NCBI GenBank assembly: GCA_904501955.1
Contig: CAJGCY010000135.1
Coordinates: 1-7,065 of the forward strand
Source of the DNA: an uncultured Akkermansia sp.
GTDB lineage: Bacteria > Verrucomicrobiota > Verrucomicrobiia > Verrucomicrobiales > Akkermansiaceae
Direction of reading: 5' to 3'
Length of the DNA stretch: 7,065 bases
The notes under the pieces were generated by a model. It had not been told where the DNA came from and searched no databases. It saw only the letters and a list, made by a program, of their open reading frames with translations. Both the position numbers and the translations under genes were made by a program. Positions 1 to 6,982 of this stretch are shown here, piece by piece. Each line of letters starts with the position of its first letter. The stretch's first letter is position 1.

Positions 1-1026
1 AACGTGGCAAAAATCTCCATGAGTGCGCGCACGCTCAGCCACTGGCTGGAGCGCCTGATGGGGGTGTGCATTATATGGGTGGGAGCGCTGGCGGTGTTCG
101 ATGGTGAGATTTCCGTGGGTGCGCTCATTGCCTTCAACATGTTGGCCGGGCGCGTGACGGGGCCGCTGGTGCGCATCGTGGGCTTGGTGCATGAGTACCA
201 GCAGACGGCGCTTTCCGTGCGCATGCTGGGCGTGGTGATGAATGCCAAGGATGAGCAGGTGGGCGGTGGTGTGCGCCAGCCGCTGCGCGGTGAAATCTCC
301 TTCGAGAACATCCAGTTCCGCTACCTGCCGGATGCCCCGCCCGCCATCCGCGACTTTACCTACCGCATACACCCCGGCACCACCGTGGGCTTGGTGGGGC
401 GCAGTGGCTCCGGCAAGACTACCGTCACCAAGCTCATGCAGGGGCTTTACCCGCTGCAGCAGGGTGTGATTAAGTATGACGGCATCGACCTGCGCGAGAT
501 TGACCGCGCGCACCTGCGCTCGCACATCGGTGTGGTGCTGCAGGACAACTACTTCTTCCACGGCACGATACGTGAGAACCTGACGCTCACCAAGAAAGAT
601 GCCACCATGGAGGAGGTGATTTACGCGGCGCGAGTGGCAGGGGCGGAGGAGTTCATCCAGAACCTGCCGCGCGGTTATGACTCCATGCTGGAGGAGAACG
701 CCAGCAACCTGTCCGGCGGGCAGCGCCAGCGCTTGGCCATTGCACGCGCGCTGCTGCCCAACCCGCGCATCCTGATTTTCGATGAAGCAACCAGCGCCCT
801 CGACCCCGAGAGCGAGACGCTGATACGGCGCAACCTGAAACAGATTGCGCGCAACCGCACGGTGTTCATCATCTCGCACAGACTCTCCATTCTGTGCCGG
901 GCGGATGATATTGTCGTGCTGGAGAAGGGCTCTATACTGGAGCATGGTACGCACAAGGAGCTGGTGGCAGCCAAGGGGCTGTACGCCTCGTTCTGGCAGC
1001 AGCAGATGGGAACCGATGAAGACTGA
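1..1026 (+). CDS. Type I secretion ABC transporter, HlyB/LapB class (5' end cut by window)
   Basis: This is the inner-membrane ATPase/permease of a type I secretion exporter, which powers one-step export of a protein through an HlyD adaptor and an outer-membrane channel. The reading frame is open to base 1, so the gene starts upstream; the GTG at 4 is not a credible start. Counting residues from that GTG, 15-75 hold the last membrane segments, including IAFNMLAGRVTGPL (42-55), close to the conserved HlyB-family stretch after the last transmembrane helices. The nucleotide-binding domain is complete: Walker A GRSGSGKTT (132-140), Q-loop Q180, signature LSGGQ (236-240), Walker B RILIFDE (255-261, catalytic Glu 261), D-loop SALD (264-267) and H-loop His292. 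No motif residue is missing, so it should be an active ATPase. The stop overlaps the next gene's ATG. A general peptide/lipid ABC exporter is a weaker alternative given the HlyD neighbour. Any N-terminal C39 or C39-like domain would lie outside the window. Confidence 0.93.
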   Translation, partial: NVAKISMSARTLSHWLERLMGVCIIWVGALAVFDGEISVGALIAFNMLAGRVTGPLVRIVGLVHEYQQTALSVRMLGVVMNAKDEQVGGGVRQPLRGEISFENIQFRYLPDAPPAIRDFTYRIHPGTTVGLVGRSGSGKTTVTKLMQGLYPLQQGVIKYDGIDLREIDRAHLRSHIGVVLQDNYFFHGTIRENLTLTKKDATMEEVIYAARVAGAEEFIQNLPRGYDSMLEENASNLSGGQRQRLAIARALLPNPRILIFDEATSALDPESETLIRRNLKQIARNRTVFIISHRLSILCRADDIVVLEKGSILEHGTHKELVAAKGLYASFWQQQMGTDED

Positions 1027-2411
1027 TGGCCATGGCACGTAAGAAGAAAAGACTCAGAGAGCTGACGGATGCGGACATAGCTGCCTGCGAGCCGGAATCC
1101 ATTTGGCTGGAGACACGTAAGTGCCCGCTGCCGGCGCACTGTGTGCTGTGGGTGGTGGTGCTGCTGCTCATCAGTGCCGTGGTGTGGGCTTGCCTGGCGA
1201 AGGTGGATGTGGTGGTGGTGGCGGAAGGTAAGCTTGTGACCTCGCGCCCGAATATCACCATGAAACCGCTGGAGCGCACCGTGGTGAAGAGCGTGCCCGT
1301 GCGCGTGGGCCAAGTGGTGGAGAAGGGGGATGTGCTGGTGGAGTTTGACCCCACGGTGAATGCCGCAGAGCTCAAATCACTGACCGCCCAGCGAGAGCAC
1401 CACCTGTGCCGCAAACACCGCTTGCTGGCGGAAAAAGCCGGGGCGGCGGAGCTCGTGTTCCCGGATGTGCTGGCAGGTACCCCCGCCGCGCAGCAGCAGC
1501 TCAGCCTCTTCCTCACGCGTAAGGATTATTACACCAAGCGCTGTGATTACCTGAACGGCAACATTAACCGCTACAAGGGCACTGCCGCCTCGCTGGAGAA
1601 GGCGCTGCGCAAGTACACCGAGCTCATGGAGCCCATTCTCGACATCGAAAACCGCTATGTGAAGATGGCGGAAGAGGGTACGGCCTCGAAGGTGGAGATG
1701 ATGCGCGTGCGCATGCAGCGCATGGGCAATGAAATTGAGATGGAGAACCAGTGCACCCGCTTGGTGGAGGATACGGAGATGATGCAAAGCGCCTTTGCAG
1801 AGCTGGAGACCTTCCGCGCGGAGTGGCTGAGCCAAATTGATGAGCAGCTGGCGGAAACCGAGCTGCAGCTCGTGGCGCTGGAGGAAAAAATACGCCAAAG
1901 CTCCTACCTGGCATCCATTGAGTACATGCGCGCGCCCTGCCGCGCCGTGGTGCATGAGATTGCGCCCTACCAAGAGGGCTCAGCCGTGCGTGAGGCGGAG
2001 TCGCTCATCTCCCTCATTCCGCTGGATGTGCCGCTGGAGGCGGAAATTGACATTTTGCCCAAAGATGTGGGCTTGCTGCGCCGTGGGGACACCGCCCGCC
2101 TGAAGATGGAGGCCTTCCCCTTCCAAAAGCACGGCATGCTGGAGGGTACTATCAACTTTATCTCGGCAGATACGTATGAATCTGCCTCGAACTTGGATGC
2201 TGAGGGAGCCCCCGCCGCCACCGGTGGCAAGCGCCCGCAGTACCGCGCGCGCCTGCAGCTGGCAGGTGAGCTTGCCGGTGTGCCGCAGCAGGCCTGGCAA
2301 AGCGCCGGCATGAAGTTGCGCGCTGAAATCAAGGTGGGAGAGCGCACCGTTATCTCTTACCTTTTGCACCCCTTCCTCAAGGCGATGGATGAGTCCATCC
2401 GCGAACCGTAA
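1026..2411 (+). CDS. HlyD-family membrane fusion protein (type I secretion adaptor)
   Basis: This is the periplasmic adaptor that links the ABC transporter to a TolC-like outer-membrane channel. At 461 aa it is of normal length for HlyD/PrtE/LapC proteins. A basic cytoplasmic N-terminus (ARKKKR, 4-9) is followed by one membrane segment at about 40-58 and a first half of a lipoyl/barrel domain (about 62-110). A long helical hairpin (about 112-295) follows, with EEGTASKVE (216-224) matching the family's EKGxxSKxE turn. The second half-lipoyl region (MRAPCRAVVHEI, 301-312) leads to the C-terminal beta domain LEAEIDILPKDVGLLRRGD with MEAFPFQKHGMLEGTINFIS (361-380), very typical of HlyD. The ending GMKLRAEIKVGERTVISYLLHP then a DESIREP tail also fits the family. 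ATG 1026 shares one base with the upstream TGA, suggesting translational coupling; ATG 1032 is an alternative start. Oddities are eight cysteines, four of them in the predicted periplasmic part (128, 173, 243, 305), and a Cys in place of the usual Val in the APVDG-like motif. Confidence 0.93.
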   Translation: MAMARKKKRLRELTDADIAACEPESIWLETRKCPLPAHCVLWVVVLLLISAVVWACLAKVDVVVVAEGKLVTSRPNITMKPLERTVVKSVPVRVGQVVEKGDVLVEFDPTVNAAELKSLTAQREHHLCRKHRLLAEKAGAAELVFPDVLAGTPAAQQQLSLFLTRKDYYTKRCDYLNGNINRYKGTAASLEKALRKYTELMEPILDIENRYVKMAEEGTASKVEMMRVRMQRMGNEIEMENQCTRLVEDTEMMQSAFAELETFRAEWLSQIDEQLAETELQLVALEEKIRQSSYLASIEYMRAPCRAVVHEIAPYQEGSAVREAESLISLIPLDVPLEAEIDILPKDVGLLRRGDTARLKMEAFPFQKHGMLEGTINFISADTYESASNLDAEGAPAATGGKRPQYRARLQLAGELAGVPQQAWQSAGMKLRAEIKVGERTVISYLLHPFLKAMDESIREP

Positions 2412-2449
2412 TACAACATCAACACTTCATTTTTAACCTTATACCGACC
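2412..2449 (+). other. Shine-Dalgarno-less leader between the HlyD and autotransporter genes
   Basis: The 38 bases between the HlyD stop and the autotransporter ATG contain only one G, at the CCGACC just before the start codon. There is no AGGAGG-like purine run, so initiation must use another route, such as an unstructured A/T/C-rich leader bound by ribosomal protein S1. No convincing -35/-10 pair fits in the gap, and a transcript starting here would have almost no leader. Co-transcription with the exporter genes is the simplest reading, although a promoter inside the end of the HlyD gene cannot be excluded. Confidence 0.5.
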
Positions 2450-5400
2450 ATGAAAACAAAGTTTTTACTCTCACTGGCAAGCCTGCTGTGCGCTACAGGC
2501 GCTTGGGCTGCCACTAACTATACCGTGGGCACGGCAAGTGAGTTTGCCGAGGCTTGGGGCAAACTGGCTGAGGGGGATACCATCACCCTGACGGCGGATG
2601 TCTCCCTCTCCGGGGTGAACATAGCCCCCGCCACCGTGAGCGGGGTGACCATTACCTCCGCCGCTGGGGCGCAGCACACCCTGCTGGCAGCCCCGCCGCT
2701 GGGGGATGTGGCGCTCAGCCAAGTGAGCTTGGTGAACTCCCGCAGCGCGGCGGAGTCACTCATCAGCGTGGAGGGCGATACGCAGTTCGGTCCCGGGGTG
2801 GTGGTGAGCTCCACCGCCGGTGGTGCCGTGGTGGTGAATGACGGCGCCTCCCTCGCCGTGGGGGCAGGCAGCAGCTTCATCAACAATACAGCCGCTGCGG
2901 AGGGACCCGCCGTGTATGTGGATGACCAAACGAGCTCCGGCAAGGTGAACCTGCTGGTGCAGGCTGCCGAGGGCGCGGATACGACTTTTGAAGGCAACAC
3001 GGCGGATGCCGGCGGCTACACCAATGACGTGTACCTGGGCAAGAATGCTACCATGCAGGTGCAGACCGCAGCGGGCTCCTCTGTGAGCTTGCAGGGCGGT
3101 GTCATGTCCGACTCCTCCGGCACGGCTGCCGTGGTGGTGAGCGGTGAGGGCGCCGTGCAGCTGGGTGATGGCTCGTACTACACCGGCAGCCTTACCCTGC
3201 AAGGGGGTGAAACTACGATGGCAGGCACTACTTGGGGCTCCGGCGAGGGCGCGGTGGAGGTGCAGCAGGGTGCTACCCTTTGCCTGACGCAGGGTGCGCA
3301 GCTGAACGCCACCCTCAGCTCCGCCGGTACCTTGGCTGTGAGCAGCGGCACGCTGGGTGCGGATGCCACGCTGGGCGGGCAGGTGGAGTTCAGCGGGGAA
3401 GCGCTGGTGGTGATGGGCTCCCTGCAGCTGGAGGATGTGCTCACCTTCACCTTTGACGGCTACAAGGCGGGTGAGTACCTGCTGATTGACAACTACGGCA
3501 GCTTTGCCGGCAGTGTGGAGCATATTACGCTGCTCGGCAGTGAGCGCTTTGCCTATGAGCTGGGCTTGCAGGGGAGTGATGTGTACCTCACCGTCACCTC
3601 GCTGGGCAATGACCTGAGCTGGCTGGGCGGTAAAAAAGCCACCTGGGGGGTGGACTCCGCCACGCTGTGGGGTACGGAGGACGGCACCGCCACTTATACG
3701 GATGGTGACCATGTGCACTTCACCGGCGGCGGCACGATTAGCATTGTGGGGCCGGTGGCTCCGGGCTCCATCACCGTGACCTCGCCCAAGGCTGTCACCT
3801 TTAAGACCACCTACAACAAGAAAACCGGTGAATACTCCGGCTTCATCGCCGGTGAGGGCACGACTCTTGCCGTGGATGTGGGCGCCAAGGGCAAGTTGAC
3901 CATGAACAACGGCAATACCTACGGCGGTGGCACTTACCTGAGCAGCGGTACGCTCAAGGCCGGCGGCGAGAGTTCCTTCGGCACGGGGGATGTTTATGTG
4001 TACGGCGGCACGCTGGATTTGGCAAGCAAGGCGGTGGCTAACACCATCTTCCTAGAGGGGGCGGGCGTCATCAAAGGCGGTAAAAAGTTCCTCGGCTCGC
4101 TGGCTATGGCGGCGGATTTGCTCAAGGGCTCGCAGCTGAACATCGTGGAGGGGCAGAGTGCCACGATTTTCTCCGGCACGGTGAATGGCACCATCTCCGG
4201 CGCGGGTGAGGTGCTGGTGACCTACCGCCCGGAAACCGGCTACCCCGCCCCGCAGCTGGGCACCACGGGCAAGATTACCACGAACGCGCTGAGCTTGATG
4301 GATGAATCCGTGCTGCTGGTGAGCGCCAAGGGCTTGTTGATGAACAGCAAGGCTTCCGTCATCACCATTCAGGACGCTGAGCTGAACTCCGCGGGCAAGG
4401 TGAGCGCCTACGCCCTGCGCATGTGGGATGGCCTGCTGGATGTGCGCAACGCCAAGCCCATGGCGGTGACGCTTGCCGGTGATTTTACGGCGGAGTCCGG
4501 CGCGGAGGTGAAGCTGTACGGCGCGCTGACGGCGAACCGGCTCCTGCTGGAGGGCTCTTATTTCACCCTAGCGATGGATGCGGCGGATGTCACCGCCAAG
4601 ACCGCACCCAAGGCCCAGTCCATCACCCTCAAGGGTAAGGAGGTGACCAACATCATCACCAACAGTGTGCTGGATGTCGCGGGTAAGATGAGCGTGACGG
4701 GTAACCTGACCGTGGAGGACGCTTACCTGACCCTGCATGATGTAGCGGGGGCTGCCAAGCCGAAAGCCCAGAGCCTGAGCGTGAAGGGTGACCTGCTGGT
4801 GGAGGGTAAGCCCGCGGATTATGCTGCTGCTGTGGAGCTGACCGGTGTGCTCAGCGCTGCCTCCCTCACAGCGGTGGATACTGCCATCTCCATCGCAGAT
4901 GCTGCCGGCCTTCCCGCACAAAGCCTGAAGCTCACCCGCAAGGAAAGCAGCAAGGGCGTGTACCAAAGCAATGCGCTCACGGACTCCACACTCACCGTGA
5001 ACGGCAGCGTGTCCGTGGCCGGTAGCTTGGAGATGCTGGACTCCACCTTGACGGCGGAGGACAAATCCGGCAAGAATAAGCCGATGGGGCTCACCGTGGG
5101 CGGCGGCTTGACCGTGGGAGGTGAGAGCTCCCTCCTCCGTGTGAGCGGGGATGTCAGCATCAAGGGCAAAGATATGCTCTCCACCGTGGAGAACAGTGGG
5201 GTGTTTGCCGGGGGTAAAATGTCCGTAACCGGCAGCCTCGGCCTGCAGGATTCCATGCTCGTGCTGCGTGACCGCGTCGGCACCAAAGCCTGCAGCCTGA
5301 GCGTGAAGGGTGACCTCACCGTGGGCGGCGCCAAGGGCTCATCCCTGTACCTGAGTGGCGCGCTCTCCGCGAAGAATTTGACGCTGGAAAGCGGCAGCAG

Positions 5401-6715
5401 CCTGACCTTGGCTGCCGGCAAGCTCAGCACCGTGAAGCTGAGCGGTGCGCTCACACTCAGCGGCACCGTGCAGCTCGACCTCGGCTTCAGCGTCACGGAA
5501 AAAGATGTGGCCAAGGGCAAGCAGTACACCATCTTCACCTTCAAATCATACGCCGGTGAGTTGGATAATGCAGCGCTCAATAGCCTGATTGACTTGGGTT
5601 ACACGGGTGATTATACGTTGGCTTTCAATACGAAGTATAACGGCATTGTGCTGACGATAGGAGAAAACGAAGCCGATGAATGGAATGCCTACGCGGAATC
5701 CGTGCGCGAGAGTGCGCCCGAAGCCGCCACCGCGGATGCCACCGCCGCCCTGCCGGAGGTGGAGGAAGAGGTGGAGGCCGACACCATGCTGACGGCACCC
5801 GCCCCGGATGCTGCTCCTGCCGTGGATGCGCTGATGGGCAAGGTGGCGGATTCCCTCGTGCAGAGCACTTGGGGTGCCGTGGCAGCCTCACGCGCCTTTG
5901 CGGAGAGCATTTACAGCCGCGGGGCGCACTCCGTGACGCTGGCGGAGGATAAATCCGCCGCTTGGTTCAACCTGCTGGGCAGCACCACCCGCATCAGCTC
6001 CGATGGCGCGCGCGCCGGCGCGGATTTCACCCTGAGCGGCGCCATCTTCGGCCTCGAGCACCGCTTCACCGAGCTCTCCACCATGGGCTTTGCCCTCGGG
6101 AGCAGCTATGGCAAGGTGAGCACCTTCTCCGCCTTCCCCGTGGACCAGGACTCCCTGCACCTCGGCCTCTACGGCATGCACCGTGTGCACACCTGGGGTA
6201 CGGACACGCTCACGCTCAGCTGGGCTGCCACCTACACCCGCACCACCTCTGAGGCTACCTTCATCGGCCTGCCCTGTGAGTGGACTCAGGACACCGCCAT
6301 GCTGGACTCCCGCCTGACTTGGCAGCATGAGCTGAACTACCGCACGCACCTGCAGGTGTTCGGTGGCTTGCAGTACATGACCACCGGCTCCGGGGATGCC
6401 AATGGACTCAGCGCAGGCTCTTTCTCGAACCTGCGCGCCGAGCTCGGCGTGGGCGCCGTACGTGAGCTGGACCCCAACACCGCCCTCTTCGGTGAAATCA
6501 GCTTCATCTCCGACCTGATGCGCGATGACCCCACCGCCTCCCTCGGCACCTTCACCACGGAAGGCGCTACCCCCGGCCGCTTCGGCGTGAACCTCAGCGT
6601 GGGCGCCACACACAAGCTCACGGATGACTGGTACCTCAACGGTGGCTACACCTTCGAGATGATGGAGAAGGCCTCCTCCCACAGCCTCAACCTCGGCGCC
6701 AGCTATAAGTTCTGA
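2450..6715 (+). CDS. Large autotransporter with beta-helical passenger, PATR module and C-terminal beta-barrel
   Basis: This is a type V secretion (autotransporter) protein of 1421 aa. A Sec signal peptide (about 1-20, MKTK, hydrophobic core, AWA|A site) sends it to the periplasm. The passenger begins with a beta-helix-like region carrying Pmp-style motifs GGAV (124-127), FINN (143-146) and FEGN (180-183). Residues 388-524 form a PATR-type module (LSWLGGKKATWG ... GNTYGGGTYLSSGTLKAGG ... GDVYVYGGTLDL). Residues 613-1009 contain about eight degenerate repeats. After a closing segment (about 1010-1070), an acidic Ala/Pro/Glu linker (about 1087-1125) and a helix with RAFAESIYSRG (1148-1158), the barrel spans about 1165-1421 and ends in ASYKF, the C-terminal Phe expected for BAM-dependent insertion. 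No protease triad and no RTX GGxGxD repeats are visible, so an adhesin or surface-coat role is a guess and the substrate is unknown. It lies 38 bp after the HlyD gene and ends in tandem TGA-TAG stops. Confidence 0.92.
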   Translation: MKTKFLLSLASLLCATGAWAATNYTVGTASEFAEAWGKLAEGDTITLTADVSLSGVNIAPATVSGVTITSAAGAQHTLLAAPPLGDVALSQVSLVNSRSAAESLISVEGDTQFGPGVVVSSTAGGAVVVNDGASLAVGAGSSFINNTAAAEGPAVYVDDQTSSGKVNLLVQAAEGADTTFEGNTADAGGYTNDVYLGKNATMQVQTAAGSSVSLQGGVMSDSSGTAAVVVSGEGAVQLGDGSYYTGSLTLQGGETTMAGTTWGSGEGAVEVQQGATLCLTQGAQLNATLSSAGTLAVSSGTLGADATLGGQVEFSGEALVVMGSLQLEDVLTFTFDGYKAGEYLLIDNYGSFAGSVEHITLLGSERFAYELGLQGSDVYLTVTSLGNDLSWLGGKKATWGVDSATLWGTEDGTATYTDGDHVHFTGGGTISIVGPVAPGSITVTSPKAVTFKTTYNKKTGEYSGFIAGEGTTLAVDVGAKGKLTMNNGNTYGGGTYLSSGTLKAGGESSFGTGDVYVYGGTLDLASKAVANTIFLEGAGVIKGGKKFLGSLAMAADLLKGSQLNIVEGQSATIFSGTVNGTISGAGEVLVTYRPETGYPAPQLGTTGKITTNALSLMDESVLLVSAKGLLMNSKASVITIQDAELNSAGKVSAYALRMWDGLLDVRNAKPMAVTLAGDFTAESGAEVKLYGALTANRLLLEGSYFTLAMDAADVTAKTAPKAQSITLKGKEVTNIITNSVLDVAGKMSVTGNLTVEDAYLTLHDVAGAAKPKAQSLSVKGDLLVEGKPADYAAAVELTGVLSAASLTAVDTAISIADAAGLPAQSLKLTRKESSKGVYQSNALTDSTLTVNGSVSVAGSLEMLDSTLTAEDKSGKNKPMGLTVGGGLTVGGESSLLRVSGDVSIKGKDMLSTVENSGVFAGGKMSVTGSLGLQDSMLVLRDRVGTKACSLSVKGDLTVGGAKGSSLYLSGALSAKNLTLESGSSLTLAAGKLSTVKLSGALTLSGTVQLDLGFSVTEKDVAKGKQYTIFTFKSYAGELDNAALNSLIDLGYTGDYTLAFNTKYNGIVLTIGENEADEWNAYAESVRESAPEAATADATAALPEVEEEVEADTMLTAPAPDAAPAVDALMGKVADSLVQSTWGAVAASRAFAESIYSRGAHSVTLAEDKSAAWFNLLGSTTRISSDGARAGADFTLSGAIFGLEHRFTELSTMGFALGSSYGKVSTFSAFPVDQDSLHLGLYGMHRVHTWGTDTLTLSWAATYTRTTSEATFIGLPCEWTQDTAMLDSRLTWQHELNYRTHLQVFGGLQYMTTGSGDANGLSAGSFSNLRAELGVGAVRELDPNTALFGEISFISDLMRDDPTASLGTFTTEGATPGRFGVNLSVGATHKLTDDWYLNGGYTFEMMEKASSHSLNLGASYKF
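4286..5476 (+). repeat. About eight degenerate in-frame repeats in the autotransporter passenger
   Basis: Residues 613-1009 of the autotransporter fall into units of roughly 36-55 residues with a shared pattern: (V/A)xxSLxLxDSxLTLxDxxGxxKxxSLxVKGDLxVxxxxxxxLSGxLS. My manual boundaries are 613-653, 654-694, 695-748, 749-802, 803-855, 856-903 (plus a 904-925 segment), 926-973 and 974-1009. The clearest matches are GKMSVTG at 745-751 and 922-928, and SLSVKGDL at 775-782 and 949-956. At DNA level the second pair shares an identical 23-bp run (4772-4794 and 5294-5316). Other units match only loosely, which points to old duplications that then diverged. Each unit would supply several beta-helix rungs. 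The boundaries were set by eye and could shift by several residues. Confidence 0.7.
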
Positions 6716-6735
6716 TAGCCCGCCGCGATATGCTG

Positions 6736-6773
6736 AAAAAACGCGCATGCTCACCTCAGTGGGGGCATGCGCG
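6736..6773. terminator. Perfect 9-bp hairpin with A-run on the + strand; likely terminator, better formed for minus-strand transcripts
   Basis: CGCGCATGC (6742-6750) pairs perfectly with GCATGCGCG (6765-6773) around a 14-base loop. Within the loop, CAC (6752-6754) could also pair with GTG (6759-6761). Six A residues (6736-6741) sit directly before the stem, so a minus-strand transcript would read hairpin then TTTTTT, a textbook intrinsic terminator. On the + strand the stem is followed by GGCTCTGTTAAACTTTATGTTT, only moderately T-rich. It starts 20 bases after the autotransporter stop, so it probably ends the operon as well, perhaps as a bidirectional terminator. Confidence 0.7.
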
Positions 6774-6842
6774 GCTCTGTTAAACTTTATGTTTGATACC
6801 CCTAGTGCCCTAAGCGATAAATCGGAAGTTGAAGGGGTGTTT
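6774..6842. other. AT-richer spacer without a recognised feature
   Basis: This short spacer separates the terminator hairpin from the intergenic repeat and is less GC-rich than its surroundings. I see no gene, no convincing promoter and no tRNA-like fold in it. Confidence 0.5.
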
Positions 6843-6869
6843 GCGAGCGTAAGCGAAGCCGAATTCAAA

Positions 6870-6896
6870 GCCCCGGCAGGGGCGCCATACAATAGC
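6870..6896 (+). repeat. Hairpin element, copy 1
   Basis: The stem GCCCC (6870-6874) / GGGGC (6879-6883) has a four-base GGCA loop, followed by a tail containing CATACAATAGC. Aligned to copy 2 at 6957 with one gap, 20 of 27 columns are identical. The outer stem pair is G-C here and A-T in copy 2. Confidence 0.75.
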
Positions 6897-6932
6897 CCGG
6901 CGGTGGAGCCCCGTAAGGGGCGGAACCCCGGG
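6896..6932. repeat. Nested hairpin with a GNRA-type loop between the two element copies
   Basis: An outer stem CCCGG (6896-6900) / CCGGG (6928-6932) can be extended by GGT (6902-6904) / ACC (6925-6927) past one unpaired C. Inside is a second hairpin, GCCCC (6908-6912) / GGGGC (6917-6921), closed by a GTAA loop (GUAA in RNA, a GNRA tetraloop). The fold is symmetrical enough to form on either DNA strand, but the GNRA loop arises only if the + strand is transcribed. Confidence 0.7.
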
Positions 6933-6956
6933 AACCGGCCACAAAAATAAATGCGA

Positions 6957-6982
6957 ACCCCGGAGGGGTGGTATATAATGGC
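6957..6982 (+). repeat. Hairpin element, copy 2
   Basis: The stem ACCCC (6957-6961) / GGGGT (6965-6969) has a three-base GGA loop, followed by a GGTATATAATGGC tail. It matches copy 1 at 20 of 27 aligned columns. The tail includes TATAAT (6974-6979), where copy 1 has TACAAT; this looks like part of the repeat rather than a promoter box. Confidence 0.75.

Noticed and set aside
4..6. GTG at position 4 as the start of the ABC gene
   Set aside because: The frame is open to base 1 and the product would lack most of the membrane domain that HlyB-class proteins need. The gene is cut by the window edge.
2450..2509. Lipoprotein signal peptide, because Cys14 follows a Leu-rich stretch
   Set aside because: The residue before the Cys is Leu rather than Gly, Ala or Ser, so the lipobox fails, while AWA|A at 18-21 is a good signal peptidase I site.
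2450..6715. RTX-type type I secretion substrate
   Set aside because: No GGxGxDxxx nonapeptides are present, and the C-terminus is a beta-barrel rather than a type I export signal.
6747..6950. Small + strand frame of 67 codons after the autotransporter
   Set aside because: It starts inside the terminator stem, runs into the hairpin repeats, and has no ribosome-binding site or recognisable domain.
6974..6979. Perfect TATAAT -10 box
   Set aside because: There is no -35 match about 17 bp upstream (ATGCGA), and the box is part of the repeated element, whose other copy reads TACAAT.
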